From assembly GCA_910574715.1 (NCBI GenBank), contig CAJTCH010000005.1, positions 1 to 64,000 of the forward strand: 64,000 bases of DNA, given 5' to 3'. The first letter of the stretch is position 1. Every line of letters begins with the position of its first letter. This DNA comes from Lachnospiraceae bacterium. Its GTDB lineage: Bacteria > Bacillota > Clostridia > Lachnospirales > Lachnospiraceae. The notes under the pieces were generated by a model. The model was not told where the DNA came from. It made no database searches and saw only the letters and a list, made by a program, of their open reading frames with translations. The position numbers and the translations under genes are program-made. Positions 16,068-25,179 of the stretch are shown piece by piece.

Positions 16068-17135
16068 TTATTTGCCGCCGGCGTCTATTATGCGCTGTCC
16101 CGCTGCCTTCAGCAGGCGGTTCATGACTGCGCTGCCGATTCCTTCCCTTCCGAAAGCTTCACTGTATATATAGTCGATCCCGATGCCGTCGAATTCCCTC
16201 AGTATTCCATACAGACGGCTGGCGATAGTTTCTTCTTCCCCCCTGGCCCCGATACACTTCACCTCTCCCATGCTGTATCTTCCAACAGTCTCTTCGGTAG
16301 CAATAATGCCTACCTTGAAGCCTTCGGCAATCTTCTCCCCGGTCAGGCGGATGATCTCATCCACTGTCCGGGAGATGCTTCCCTCTACTACCGTCAGCTC
16401 TGCCTTCGGTGCATAGTGGCGGTACTTCATCCCCGGCGCCTTGGGCGCCGCATGGCTGCCGGCATCTATTACAGTCTTGTCCACCGCCACTTCCCCGATC
16501 AGTTCCTCCAACATCTCCCTGGTAACCGCCCCCGGTCTTAAGATCATGGGCGGCTTTGCCGTCATATCCAGGATCGTCGACTCCACGCCGATCTCAACAG
16601 CTCCTCCGTCTAAGATCATATCTATCTTTCCATTCAGATCCTCCTCCACATGCTGTGCCGTCGTCGGACTCGGACGGCCGGAAGTATTCGCACTGGGCGC
16701 GGCGATATAGCCGCCGCCCGCACGGATCAGCGCCCTTGCCGCATTATGATCGGGCATACGGACCGCCACAGTGTTAAGCCCCCCTGTCGTTCCCATCGGT
16801 ACTTCCCCGGTCTTCTGGAATATCATGGTGAGCGGCCCCGGCCAGAATGCCTCCGCGGCGGCCCTCGCCTTCTCGGGAACGGCTTCTGCAATCCGCCCGA
16901 TCGCTTCCATATCTGCAATATGCACGATCAGCGGATTGTCCGACGGCCTTCCCTTGGCGGCATAGATCTTCTTCGCCGCCTGTTCATTCAGCGCATCCGC
17001 ACCAAGTCCATAGACCGTCTCAGTCGGGAATGCCACCAGACCGCCGGCTCTCAGGATCTCTCCGGCTCTTGTGATTATATCCATGTTCATTTGTCTGAAA
17101 TCAATCTGTTCTACTATCGTCTTCATAGATTCCAT
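16068..17135 (-). CDS. L-threonylcarbamoyladenylate synthase (Sua5/YwlC type)
   Basis: The 355-residue enzyme makes threonylcarbamoyl-AMP from threonine, bicarbonate and ATP for the t6A37 modification of tRNA. The YrdC domain (about 12-215) shows LVAFPTETVYGLGADA, KGRPSDNPLIVH and PSANTSGRPSPTTAQHV; a Sua5 C-terminal domain follows after APKAPGMKYRHYAPKAEL. The long two-domain form is the usual one in Firmicutes. Start may be the ATG at 17135 or the in-frame ATG at 17126; neither has a strong ribosome binding site. It sits 11 bases after the amidase gene, suggesting an operon. Confidence 0.93.
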   Translation of the reverse strand: MESMKTIVEQIDFRQMNMDIITRAGEILRAGGLVAFPTETVYGLGADALNEQAAKKIYAAKGRPSDNPLIVHIADMEAIGRIAEAVPEKARAAAEAFWPGPLTMIFQKTGEVPMGTTGGLNTVAVRMPDHNAARALIRAGGGYIAAPSANTSGRPSPTTAQHVEEDLNGKIDMILDGGAVEIGVESTILDMTAKPPMILRPGAVTREMLEELIGEVAVDKTVIDAGSHAAPKAPGMKYRHYAPKAELTVVEGSISRTVDEIIRLTGEKIAEGFKVGIIATEETVGRYSMGEVKCIGARGEEETIASRLYGILREFDGIGIDYIYSEAFGREGIGSAVMNRLLKAAGQRIIDAGGK

Positions 17136-17146
17136 TATACTACACT

Positions 17147-17827
17147 CTAATCAGCCAGACAAGATTCGATTCCCTTCACGATCGCTTTTGCGAGCTGTTT
17201 TTGATATTTCTCATCAACCAGCTTCTCCGCCTCCTCATAATTGCTTAAAAACCCGCATTCTACAATAATCGTCGGAACTTCCGTCCGCCGCAGAAGATAA
17301 TAGGTACTGTCTGCCTTCGCCTTGCGATGGTTGTCTCTATCTACGGACAGCAGCGCCTTCTGCATAATCTCTGCAAGCTTCTCCCCATCTGTCGAATGCG
17401 TATAGTAGAATACCTGTGCTCCGTGTACTTCCTCTCCGCTGTAGCTGTTCTGATGGATGCTGACCGCAAGATCAGGCGCCGTATCGTTGATCAGCTTCAC
17501 CCGCTCCTTCATATCCTGCACCTTCTTGCTTCCCGTACTTCCCTCTGAAAGCATCTGATCCTTTTCTCTTGTCATGATCACCTTTACTCCCTTATCCTCC
17601 AACAGCTTCTTAACTCTTTTGGCAACCTGGAGATTGATATCTTTCTCTTTCGCGTCATTTATTCCGATCTTACCAGGATCGGCGCCGCCGTGTCCGGGAT
17701 CTATGACTACCGTCTTCTTAGTCAGCTTCACCTTACCGCTTGAAACATATTCCCCCAGATTCCTGCTGACGGCCACCAACCCGGCAAGCAGCAGAATCAA
17801 AAGGATCAATTCAACTTTTTTACGCAA
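17147..17827 (-). CDS. cwlD: N-acetylmuramoyl-L-alanine amidase, CwlD-like
   Basis: The 226-residue protein has an N-terminal membrane anchor (about 5-21) and an Amidase_3 catalytic domain. Zinc-site and catalytic elements are present: VVIDPGHGGADPG, the following glutamate in EKDINLQVAK, SIHQNSYSG, and VECGFLSNYEEAEKL. Length and layout match CwlD, which cleaves peptides from muramic acid so that muramic lactam can form in the spore cortex. The CwlD call, rather than another amidase, rests on size and on the sporulating lineage. First gene of a unit with sua5 and upp. Confidence 0.82.
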   Translation of the reverse strand: MRKKVELILLILLLAGLVAVSRNLGEYVSSGKVKLTKKTVVIDPGHGGADPGKIGINDAKEKDINLQVAKRVKKLLEDKGVKVIMTREKDQMLSEGSTGSKKVQDMKERVKLINDTAPDLAVSIHQNSYSGEEVHGAQVFYYTHSTDGEKLAEIMQKALLSVDRDNHRKAKADSTYYLLRRTEVPTIIVECGFLSNYEEAEKLVDEKYQKQLAKAIVKGIESCLAD

Positions 17828-17897
17828 GAAAATACCTCCTGACAGTCTATATATCCAATATATGACTGCAGAAGGTATTTATATGTGATGAATCCTT

Positions 17898-20087
17898 CTA
17901 ATTTACATATTTCTGGATCAGGTTCCATATCTCTCCGTTCTCATAGCCCAATGCCCATGCCGCCGTTCCGGCAAGCTTGTTATCCTTCATGAGCTTGAGT
18001 TTCGGCTCAATGGACCGCTCATCCTCTAACCACATCTCAAAGGTCGCGCTCTCCACAACCCAGGTCGCGTAATTCTGCTGTGCATTCTCATCCCAGGTCG
18101 TCTCAATGCCTGCTTCCGCAAGCTTCGCCTTGGCAGTATTCATATCGAATGCCTGGCTGGTAACCTTCGTGGTATACTGTGCTTCTTCTGTACCTGCCTG
18201 ATTGGCCAGTTCCTCTTCTGTCTTAGGCACTTCCTCCCATAACCTGGTGAAGAATGGTATGCCGCTGATCACCTTGTTCGCAGGTACTTCTTTCAAGGTC
18301 TCCTCGATTCCTTCCTTAACGAAATTATACGAGGATACCGGACCTGCCACAGGCGAACCTGCATAATGCTCATCATAGCCCATAATGATGATATAATCAG
18401 CCACAATTCCCTGCTCCTTACGGTTATACTGCATATTGTAGCCCTTTGGAACATAATTATCAATGGACAATACGATCCCGTTCTGCCGGCACCTTACCGA
18501 CAATTCACGGATAAACTGTATATAATGCTCTCCGCATTCGTCGGAAATCTTCTCGAAATCCACATTGATCCCATCAACACCCACACGCAGAGCCTCTGAG
18601 ATCAACTGATTGATCAGATTCTCCCTCTTGGATGTAAACCGAAGCAGTTCATGGGACTCTTCATAAGAATTGATTCCTCCGTCGAAATCCCGGATCGCCG
18701 CCCACACCTCAATGTTAGACTGATGTGCATAATTGACATAATCCGAGGACGCGATGGAATCCATATTACCATCCGTATCCTTCACGTGGAACCATGTCGG
18801 CGCAATTGTCGTAAGACCCTTACTCTCTGCAATCCTCTGCAGCACGCTGTTATTCGCGTCTGTGTTGGTCACGTTGTGCCATGCCATGTTGATCGTGTAT
18901 TCCTTCTGGATGCTGGTAAATTCCTGTTCGTCAAAGGCTCTGGAAACTACCTTCTTCTCTTCTTTTCTGAGCGCACTGTTCTTGATATATCCGATAAATC
19001 CATCTTTCGTGCGGACCTTCTTCCAGTTCTCCTCGCTCTCTATCACCGTAACCTCGTCCTTCTTCTTCACCTGGGACAGAATCGGGCTCTTCACTCCGCC
19101 CTGATAGCGTATCTGTGTATTCTTCTTCACCGCAGCTACGGTCGTCTCACCCCAATCGCTGACGATCATCACGCGATTCGGTTCATTGTACAGTTCATAT
19201 TCAATATTCGTATATTGCTGGATAAAATCCAATGCGATATATGCTGTGCTTCCTTCTGTTTTCAGAATGACGTAGTCTTCGCTCTTCTTCTCTTTGGACA
19301 CAGAATAATCCTTACTTCCAACCTCTACGGTAACCATATCCTTCGGGAGTGTATACAGGAGAACATTCTCATTCGGATCCCAGTAAAACCGATCGTTAAT
19401 ATAATCTCTTACGATCTCGTATTGAACATACGCCTTGCCGTCCGCTATCATCCCGTGCGGTTCCGCAACCTGATTATCTACAATGACCGCAAGCTGTCCT
19501 TCATTCTCAATCCCATAATATTTCTTCAAATCATATTCTTTCTTAGAAGGACTGTATCTCTTCCATAAGAATGCACCTACAACTGCTGCGATCACCAGTA
19601 TCACGATCAGCGCTGCCTTGATGATAAGATTCCTCTTTCTCTTCCGCCTGGACTGCTGCTTCCTCGCCGGCGGCCGGTTCATACCGCTTCTCTGCGGGCC
19701 GGGGTTTCTTGCGCCCTGGCCTGGCTGCTTCCTTCTGCCGGCTTCCTTCTGCTGATCCTGGGCTCCCGGCCTTTCCTGCCGTCTCCTGGCCGCTGCTGCC
19801 TGGCTTCTGCTCCCTTCTAAACCGGAACTTCCCGGTACCTGACGTCTCCTGCCTTCCGTCTCTTCCTGTCTTGGCTTCCCGGACACCTGACGTCTCCTGC
19901 CTTCCGTTCCATCCATCCTCGGACTGCCTGATATCGTCGTTCTGCTGGATTCTGTATCTCTTATCCGACGCATCTGCGGAGTCTGACCCGGTTTCCTTCC
20001 GGCCTCTCCCGCGCTCCCTGCGCTTGTCGCCTCTGTGTTCCATTTGCGGTCTGAAGTTGTGCGGCTCCTTCTGTCTTTTTGTTCCAT
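17898..20087 (-). CDS. Membrane-anchored GH18 family protein with SH3 domain
   Basis: The 729-residue protein has a long cytoplasmic, Arg/Gly/Gln-rich N-terminus (about 1-145) with repeated TEGRRRQVSG-like units, one membrane helix (about 152-172), a copper-amine-oxidase-N-like repeat region (about 185-320), an SH3 domain (about 322-378), and a GH18 barrel (about 385-729). The catalytic GH18 signature appears as GVDGINVDFEKIS. Related clostridial proteins act on peptidoglycan or spore wall. The ATG at 20085-20087 follows AGGAGGTGC; an upstream extension is rejected. It ends 70 bases before the amidase gene, in line with a cell-wall role. Confidence 0.85.
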   Translation of the reverse strand: MEQKDRRSRTTSDRKWNTEATSAGSAGEAGRKPGQTPQMRRIRDTESSRTTISGSPRMDGTEGRRRQVSGKPRQEETEGRRRQVPGSSGLEGSRSQAAAARRRQERPGAQDQQKEAGRRKQPGQGARNPGPQRSGMNRPPARKQQSRRKRKRNLIIKAALIVILVIAAVVGAFLWKRYSPSKKEYDLKKYYGIENEGQLAVIVDNQVAEPHGMIADGKAYVQYEIVRDYINDRFYWDPNENVLLYTLPKDMVTVEVGSKDYSVSKEKKSEDYVILKTEGSTAYIALDFIQQYTNIEYELYNEPNRVMIVSDWGETTVAAVKKNTQIRYQGGVKSPILSQVKKKDEVTVIESEENWKKVRTKDGFIGYIKNSALRKEEKKVVSRAFDEQEFTSIQKEYTINMAWHNVTNTDANNSVLQRIAESKGLTTIAPTWFHVKDTDGNMDSIASSDYVNYAHQSNIEVWAAIRDFDGGINSYEESHELLRFTSKRENLINQLISEALRVGVDGINVDFEKISDECGEHYIQFIRELSVRCRQNGIVLSIDNYVPKGYNMQYNRKEQGIVADYIIIMGYDEHYAGSPVAGPVSSYNFVKEGIEETLKEVPANKVISGIPFFTRLWEEVPKTEEELANQAGTEEAQYTTKVTSQAFDMNTAKAKLAEAGIETTWDENAQQNYATWVVESATFEMWLEDERSIEPKLKLMKDNKLAGTAAWALGYENGEIWNLIQKYVN

Positions 20088-20200
20088 GCTGCACCTCCTA
20101 CTCGACCCTATTATAACAAAACCCGCGACACTCGTCATTACTTATTTCGACATTTTCTGGTTTTTTACATAGAATACGGGGTATTTCCAATATCTGGTTA

Positions 20201-20416
20201 TCAGTTACTATTAATGCTGTTGAACCACAATGCTTTAATATCGCCTTCCTCATTCAGTACATAGTCTCTCATATACACCGCTTCCTCATGCACGCCGTGC
20301 GCCCTGACGATCTGCATGGGACTTGCCGGTATCCCATTTATCTTAAGGTCTATCTGCTTCTTCTCGTACCCTGTCAATTCATTAAACATCTTCTGTAAAC
20401 GGGTTGCATCCTCCAC
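20201..20416 (-). CDS. Conserved-looking small hypothetical protein
   Basis: I do not recognise this 71-residue protein with certainty. It reads VEDATRLQKMFNELTGYEKK, then DLKINGIPASPMQIVRAHGV and EEAVYMRDYVLNEEGDIKAL. It is soluble, without cysteines, and looks structured rather than low in complexity. The start is a GTG (20414-20416) with a perfect AGGAGGT six bases upstream; the open frame continues upstream without a better start. It lies 113 bases before the GH18 gene on the same strand. Confidence 0.6.
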   Translation of the reverse strand: MEDATRLQKMFNELTGYEKKQIDLKINGIPASPMQIVRAHGVHEEAVYMRDYVLNEEGDIKALWFNSINSN

Positions 20417-20811
20417 GTCTGACCTCCTGCTCCATGTCAGAGGATAACTACGGCTGCGATTGCATATCATTTAAGAAAAGGAGATGCCGTGACACAATAT
20501 TCCTTATACGCCGCAGCTACAATAATAAATTCATATAGAAGATAGTCCTGACACTCTAATACTACATTAACAGTTCATGTGAAAATCTGCCTGAAACGGC
20601 TTCTTTCTGATATTTCTCTGATTCGTTGCTGATAGGTTCATAGATTCATATCTAAGAAATGCTATAAAATAAATGTAAGAAATTCTCCCTCCTTTGTTCT
20701 AAGAACGTAGTTACCCGGGAAAACTATCTTCTAGTTATTGTTATTATAGCCGATAAAATATCTCTGCGCAAGCATTTTTTTAAATTAATACTTATTTTAT
20801 GACTTATTTTA
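20417..20811. other. Non-coding stretch upstream of two divergent genes
   Basis: About 395 bases between the minus-strand small gene and the mecA promoter hold no open frame with start signals. The middle contains AGGAGGGAG-like sequence on the minus strand (about 20686-20694), but no start codon follows at usual distance. It probably holds the promoter and leader of the small gene. Confidence 0.45.
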
Positions 20812-20841
20812 TTGAACATTCAAGGTTTTCTATGCTATACT
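20812..20841 (+). promoter_or_regulatory. Promoter of mecA
   Basis: TTGAAC (20812-20817) and TATACT (20836-20841) with 18-base spacing lie 24 bases upstream of the mecA start. Confidence 0.55.
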
Positions 20842-20864
20842 ACAGTAGGAAGGAAGTGATGACT

Positions 20865-21599
20865 ATGAAGATTGAAAAATTGAACGACAATCAGATTCGC
20901 TGCACCCTGACTCGTGCCGATCTAGCTGCCCGACATCTTCAGCTAAGCGAACTGGCCTACGGAACCGAGAAAGCTAAGTCACTTTTCCGAGACATGATGC
21001 AACAAGCAGCCTTTGAATTCGGATTCGAGGCAGAAGACCTGCCCTTGATGATTGAAGCAATTCCGGCTTCTTCGGATTCAATTGTGCTGATAATTACCAA
21101 GGTCGAGGATCCCGAAGAACTCGATACACGCTTTTCAAAATTTGCACCGTCACCCGGCGGGGACTGGGATTCTCCGAAGAAGGAACCCCCGAGCAAGCTG
21201 GAAGGCGCCGATACATTACTTGAATTACTCGACAAAGTAAAGGAAAAGTTCAGTAATTCCATTGCATCGGACGGAAAAGAAGATACCCCTGCGGAGCAGC
21301 CCAAGAATGTTCTGCGCCTGTTCTCATTCCCAACGATGAACAGCGTTTTAAAGGCGGCAAGACTGCTAAGCACTATTTATTCAGGTTCCAACACCTTGTA
21401 TAAAGACCGCGAGGAAGACGTGTATATTCTGGCGATGACTCAGTCGGAGCACACGATCAATGACTTTAACCGTATCTGCAATATGCTGTCAGAATACGGT
21501 TCCCTGGAGACCTCTTCAGGCGCGATTCTGGCATTTCTCGAAGAACATTGCGAGATGATCCTGTCTACGGATGCGGTTCAGAAGCTTGCTCAAGTATAA
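20865..21599 (+). CDS. mecA: Adaptor protein MecA
   Basis: The 244-residue protein has the MecA N-terminal domain (MKIEKLNDNQIRCTLTRADL, with SLFRDMMQQAAFEFGFE), a variable acidic linker (about 90-140) and the C-terminal ClpC-binding domain (VLRLFSFPTMNSVLKAARLL...SNTLYKDREEDVYILAM). MecA hands substrate proteins to the ClpCP protease and in Bacillus controls competence and sporulation factors. I start at the ATG at 20865, with AGGAAG eight bases upstream; a second ATG six bases earlier is less well placed. Monocistronic, closed by a strong terminator. Confidence 0.9.
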   Translation: MKIEKLNDNQIRCTLTRADLAARHLQLSELAYGTEKAKSLFRDMMQQAAFEFGFEAEDLPLMIEAIPASSDSIVLIITKVEDPEELDTRFSKFAPSPGGDWDSPKKEPPSKLEGADTLLELLDKVKEKFSNSIASDGKEDTPAEQPKNVLRLFSFPTMNSVLKAARLLSTIYSGSNTLYKDREEDVYILAMTQSEHTINDFNRICNMLSEYGSLETSSGAILAFLEEHCEMILSTDAVQKLAQV

Positions 21600-21635
21600 T
21601 ATGCACGATAAAGAACGCCCGAAAGGGTTAAAAGA

Positions 21636-21680
21636 CGGGGCAGTCAGGAGTATAAGGAATCTCCTGACTGCCCCGCTTTT
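21636..21680. terminator. Intrinsic terminator of mecA
   Basis: A perfect 15-bp stem (CGGGGCAGTCAGGAG at 21636-21650 with its complement at 21661-21675) is followed by CTTTTT. An AAAAG run on the other side lets it also serve the convergent DUF1858 gene. Confidence 0.9.
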
Positions 21681-21689
21681 TATCTTACT

Positions 21690-21917
21690 TTAAGCATTCA
21701 ATGCTGCACCGATCGTCGCATTCAGCTTCTCAAGCAACAGATCCGGGTCTATACCATGCCCCATTGCACCGTCCTCTATAGACTCCATCTGGGAATGCGG
21801 ACATCCGATACATCCCATCCCGGCTTCCATCAATACTTCTACGATCTTCGGGCACTTCTCATAATACTCTTCCAACAGCTGACCAAATGTCATATCTTTA
21901 GAAACATATGCCATCAT
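21690..21917 (-). CDS. DUF1858 family protein
   Basis: The 75-residue protein has the DUF1858 pattern DMTFGQLLEEYYEKCPKIVEVL followed by GMGCIGCPHSQMESIEDGA. The CxxC pair explains the family's other name, hybrid-cluster-associated redox disulfide protein; a role in redox or metal chemistry is plausible but unproven. AGGAGGCG lies upstream of the doubled ATG. Confidence 0.82.
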   Translation of the reverse strand: MMAYVSKDMTFGQLLEEYYEKCPKIVEVLMEAGMGCIGCPHSQMESIEDGAMGHGIDPDLLLEKLNATIGAALNA

Positions 21918-22255
21918 AACGCCTCCTTTTCTCTTCAGTGTTTCCATTATAATCGCTTTTTATCATTGTGTAAACATTTTCTATGAATTTCTTCTCAATA
22001 TTTGAATACTTAAATGTCAACCTGTTTTTCTCTTTTTTTCGACAAAAATCCATTTTTATGATATCTACACAAAACGTTCGTTCTTTTCTTTATCCCGAGT
22101 AATCCACCAAATTCGCCACTTTTAATGTGGAAAATGTGGATAAAACTTGAAAACACTTATTTTTCCACCTTTTTTGGCTATTTTATTGTGGAAAACTTGG
22201 AAAATTATATTTTCCATTTTTTTACATATTTTTACATTTTTGAACATTTTGTACA
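21918..22255. other. AT-rich non-coding stretch
   Basis: These 338 bases are very rich in A and T, with several TTTTTTACA-like runs near 22210-22255 that follow the NlpC/P60 stop. No open frame with start signals was seen. It probably holds the promoter of the DUF1858 gene and termination signals of the peptidase gene. Confidence 0.45.
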
Positions 22256-23158
22256 TTACACTAATCTTCTGACAGTAACGATACTCGTGTAAGTGGCAGG
22301 TAAGATCCCGATTCCTCTTGAACTGTTGATCGCATTCACGATCTGTCCGTTTCCCATATAGATGCCTACATGTCCGTTATAGAGAATAATGTCGCCTGGG
22401 ATCGCCTGATCATAGCTGACAGGAGTTCCCACATTCTCCATATCCCATGTAGTACGCGGAAGGCTGATGCCGAAATGTGCGAATACCGACTGAACAAACC
22501 CTGAACAATCCGCTCCGTTCGTCAGGCTTGTCCCACCCCACACATAAGGGTTGCCGATAAACTGGCAGGCATAATCTACGATCGCCTGTCCCGTTCCGGC
22601 CTTCGCCGCCGCCTCTTCCTGGGCTCGCGCCGCTGCTTCCGCCGCCTCTGCAGCAATCCTGGACTCCTCCTCTTCCTTGGACTCGGCGTAAGTAAACACC
22701 TCTTCCGGACTATCATTTTCTGACTCCTGCACCATTTCCTGTGCCTTCTGCTCTGCGCTGTTTCCTATTATAATGTATTCGGAATACACGTAGCCAGTCA
22801 CTTCGCCGGACTCAACCTTCGTCCACTCTCCTACCGGTCCAAGAATCTTCGCGGCATAATCGGGATATAACTTTCCCACCCACTCACTGTCCGTCGTCGG
22901 CTCGCTTCTGATATAGAGAAACGACTGGACATCGGCAAACGCCATATCTAAATACTCACCCTTCTCTGTCGGCACCAGATAATCTTCTACCTCGATCTCT
23001 TTGTCTGCGACGTAGCAGTTATTCAGTACCTCTTCGATCCCCGTCTGCGGCATTACGTCTTCGGTGTCTGTATCAATAGCATATGCCGTAGCCGGAAATG
23101 CTGTTATAGCTCCTGCTGTAGTAACTAGGAACAATCCTTTTTTAAGAATAGAATCCAT
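22256..23158 (-). CDS. Secreted NlpC/P60 (C40) peptidase with SH3b domain
   Basis: The 300-residue protein has a signal peptide (MDSILKKGLFLVTTAGAITAFPATAYA), a bacterial SH3 domain (about 52-112), an Ala/Glu-rich coiled-coil linker (EEEESRIAAEAAEAAARA, about 160-185) and an NlpC/P60 domain. The catalytic cysteine is in GADCSGFVQSVF and the histidine in GHVGIYMG. It would hydrolyse peptidoglycan peptides outside the cell. AGGAGGG precedes the ATG. It is followed by an AT-rich stretch with no gene before DUF1858 (21918-22255). Confidence 0.92.
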   Translation of the reverse strand: MDSILKKGLFLVTTAGAITAFPATAYAIDTDTEDVMPQTGIEEVLNNCYVADKEIEVEDYLVPTEKGEYLDMAFADVQSFLYIRSEPTTDSEWVGKLYPDYAAKILGPVGEWTKVESGEVTGYVYSEYIIIGNSAEQKAQEMVQESENDSPEEVFTYAESKEEEESRIAAEAAEAAARAQEEAAAKAGTGQAIVDYACQFIGNPYVWGGTSLTNGADCSGFVQSVFAHFGISLPRTTWDMENVGTPVSYDQAIPGDIILYNGHVGIYMGNGQIVNAINSSRGIGILPATYTSIVTVRRLV

Positions 23159-23360
23159 AAACTCCCTCCTTTATGTTTTCTTATCTTTTGTAAATATTAC
23201 AGAATTGTTACATATGTTACGCTATTATTATATCATCGTTTTTTCCAGTGTCAACCCTGTTTATACATAATATTTTCGTCATATTATATGATTATATATA
23301 AAAATAATACACAACCTGCAATTATATTTATTACAAATTGTTACATTTTAAAATTATTCG

Positions 23361-23412
23361 TTGACAGATGGCACAGGTCATTCTATAATAATTTTAATAA
23401 CTATTATCATTA
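23361..23412 (+). promoter_or_regulatory. perR promoter with PerR/Fur-type operator
   Basis: TTGACA (23361-23366) and TATAAT (23384-23389) are spaced by 17 bases, a consensus promoter. The AT-rich dyad at 23394-23412 (core TTAATAACTATTATCATTA) overlaps the expected transcription start. Nearly the same core, TTARTAACTATTA, recurs in front of the rubrerythrin gene, so autoregulation is likely. Confidence 0.7.
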
Positions 23413-23430
23413 TTTAGGAGGGACACACAG

Positions 23431-23853
23431 ATGGCTAATTTAAAATACAGCCGGCAGCGCGCTGCTATCAAAGAGTATCTATGTCATACCACAGAGCATC
23501 CCACTGCTGATACGGTGTATCTTCATATAAGAGAAGCATTTCCGAACATCAGCCTCGGTACGGTATACCGTAATCTGAATCTGCTAGCAGATACTGGGGA
23601 AGCCATCAAGATCTCTACTCCCGACGGCGGCGACCGCTTTGACGGCAGAACCGATCCTCATTACCATGTGATCTGCAGAGATTGCAAAAGAGTATACGAC
23701 CTGGAACTGGATGAACAGCACATCCAATCCATTAACGACCTTGCCGGACAGCATTTTGACGGGACCGTTGATTCACACACAATTCTGTTCTATGGAACCT
23801 GTAAAAATTGTCTGAAAAAAAATTGTCTGGATAAAAATCCCAAAATGAGATAA
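23431..23853 (+). CDS. perR: Fur-family regulator, PerR-like
   Basis: The 140-residue repressor has a winged helix (HPTADTVYLHIREAFPNISLGTVYRNLNLL) and a metal-binding C-terminal half. RFDGRTDPHYHVICRDC supplies the Asp and two His of the PerR-type regulatory metal site as well as the first structural Cys pair; CKNC near residue 129 gives the second pair. PerR senses peroxide by metal-catalysed oxidation of histidine. AGGAGGG precedes the start. The rubrerythrin gene follows and carries a matching operator, which supports PerR over Fur or Zur. Confidence 0.88.
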   Translation: MANLKYSRQRAAIKEYLCHTTEHPTADTVYLHIREAFPNISLGTVYRNLNLLADTGEAIKISTPDGGDRFDGRTDPHYHVICRDCKRVYDLELDEQHIQSINDLAGQHFDGTVDSHTILFYGTCKNCLKKNCLDKNPKMR

Positions 23854-23871
23854 AATAATCATTGACAATTT

Positions 23872-23913
23872 GCTTTACTTATGTTAATTTAATATTAGTA
23901 ACTATTACTGATA
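23872..23913 (+). promoter_or_regulatory. Rubrerythrin promoter with PerR-type operator
   Basis: TTGACA at 23872-23877 is followed by a weak -10 (TATTAG, 23893-23898). The dyad at 23895-23913 (TTAGTAACTATTACTGATA) covers the -10 and start region and resembles the perR operator in 14 of 19 positions. Confidence 0.65.
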
Positions 23914-23952
23914 TTGAATATATTATTTGAATAAGAAAAGGAGAGATTTGCT

Positions 23953-24495
23953 ATGAAAAAATTTGTATGTACAGTATGCGGCTATGTTCACGAGGGAGAT
24001 GCAGCACCGGAGAAATGTCCTGTATGCGGCGTTGGAGCAGATAAGTTCAAAGAGCAGGCCGGCGAGAAGACATGGGCTGCAGAGCACGTTGTCGGCGTAG
24101 CGAAGGGTGTCAGCGAGGACATCGTTGCTGATCTTCGTGCGAACTTCGAGGGCGAGTGCTCAGAGGTTGGTATGTATCTTGCAATGGCCAGAGTTGCTCA
24201 TAGAGAAGGATATCCAGAGATCGGTTTATACTGGGAGAAGGCTGCTTACGAAGAGGCAGAGCACGCTGCTAAGTTTGCTGAACTGCTTGGCGAAGTTGTA
24301 ACAGACAGCACCAAGAAGAATCTTGAGATGAGAGTTGACGCTGAGAACGGCGCAACGGCTGGTAAGTTTGATCTGGCTAAGAGAGCTAAGGCTGCGAACC
24401 TTGATGCAATCCATGATACAGTTCATGAGATGGCAAGAGACGAGGCAAGACATGGTAAGGCTTTCGAGGGACTTCTTAAGAGATACTTCGGCTAA
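23953..24495 (+). CDS. Reversed rubrerythrin
   Basis: The 180-residue protein begins with a rubredoxin-like domain ([21 protein letters not shown], two CxxC pairs) and continues with a ferritin-like di-iron domain ([50 protein letters not shown]). Rubredoxin before the ferritin-like domain is the reverse of classical rubrerythrin. Such proteins reduce hydrogen peroxide and oxygen in clostridia and are PerR targets. Codon use is that of a highly expressed gene. AGGAGAG lies upstream. Confidence 0.93.
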   Translation: MKKFVCTVCGYVHEGDAAPEKCPVCGVGADKFKEQAGEKTWAAEHVVGVAKGVSEDIVADLRANFEGECSEVGMYLAMARVAHREGYPEIGLYWEKAAYEEAEHAAKFAELLGEVVTDSTKKNLEMRVDAENGATAGKFDLAKRAKAANLDAIHDTVHEMARDEARHGKAFEGLLKRYFG

Positions 24496-24524
24496 GAGAA
24501 AAAACGCGTAATATAAGAGTTTTT

Positions 24525-24560
24525 AAGAGGATGGACAAATTGTTGTCTGTCCTCTTTTTC
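24525..24560 (+). terminator. Terminator of the rubrerythrin gene
   Basis: AAGAGGATGGACAA pairs with TTGTCTGTCCTCTT (one mismatch) around an ATTG loop, followed by TTTTT. Confidence 0.85.
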
Positions 24561-24699
24561 GCTTTAAAAACAGGGGATTTCCATACCAAAAGTGGTAAAA
24601 AGGCGGATACCCTTCTTCTTATTTCACTTCTACAAATTCCATAAAGTGGATACCCTAAATCTTGCCTTATTTCCCCATTCATTAAAGAAGGAAATTAAC

Positions 24700-24750
24700 A
24701 TGAGCAATAAGAAAGACAGCGGTGTTTATCAATTGGATAATGGTTATTAG
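24700..24750 (+). pseudogene. Remnant of a site-specific integrase (N-terminus only)
   Basis: After an AAGGAAATT ribosome binding site, the frame reads MSNKKDSGVYQLDNGY and then TAG. The pattern, with W expected where the TAG stands, resembles the arm-binding N-terminus of tyrosine recombinases of integrative elements. Nothing of the catalytic domain follows. Two GGATACCC-type direct repeats (about 24605 and 24649) just upstream could be old arm sites. This marks a lost mobile element. Confidence 0.45.
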
Positions 24751-25179
24751 AAATCAATGATTGTCTTGCAGAGCTGTATTACACCGAAAACATAGCATAC
24801 AGCTATACGAAGTCAGAATAACACGTGCTTTATTCAATGATATGTGATATGATTAATCTATACTCTTGTAAATATTCTCTCTGCCTACGGCGACCAGATA
24901 GAAGATTATCAAAAACATGGTGTACCGATAATGGATAAAGATTTAGAACAAATAGACAAACTATTTCAATCATAGAATATTATAATTATATTTGGGGAGG
25001 GAAACCATGCCACAAAAAGTTCAATCACTATTACTTCAATATTTGAACAAACCGCCTAAATACCATTCGAGGATTGACGAATATATAAATTTGTGATAAA
25101 TTATATCTATCTTAAGAATCTATATGTTCATTTTAGCAATATCTGCAAAGAATTCAAACACGAATAGGAGGAATACGAT
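24751..25179 (+). other. Decayed accessory stretch with small open frames
   Basis: No intact gene is recognised. A frame at 24853-24975 ends with ILSAYGDQIEDYQKHGVPIM and DLEQIDKLFQS and looks like the C-terminal tail of a lost protein. A 29-codon frame at 25007-25096 (start MPQKVQSLLLQYLNKPPKYH) has a very good GGGGAGGG site; its QYLNK segment recalls the QYLKK of the antitoxin gene below, so it may be a degenerate copy. Base composition is richer in A and T than the flanks. Confidence 0.4.

Noticed and set aside
18651-19568. 305-codon plus-strand frame opposite the GH18 gene
   Set aside because: It is antisense to a clear GH18/SH3 coding region, with no start signals of its own.
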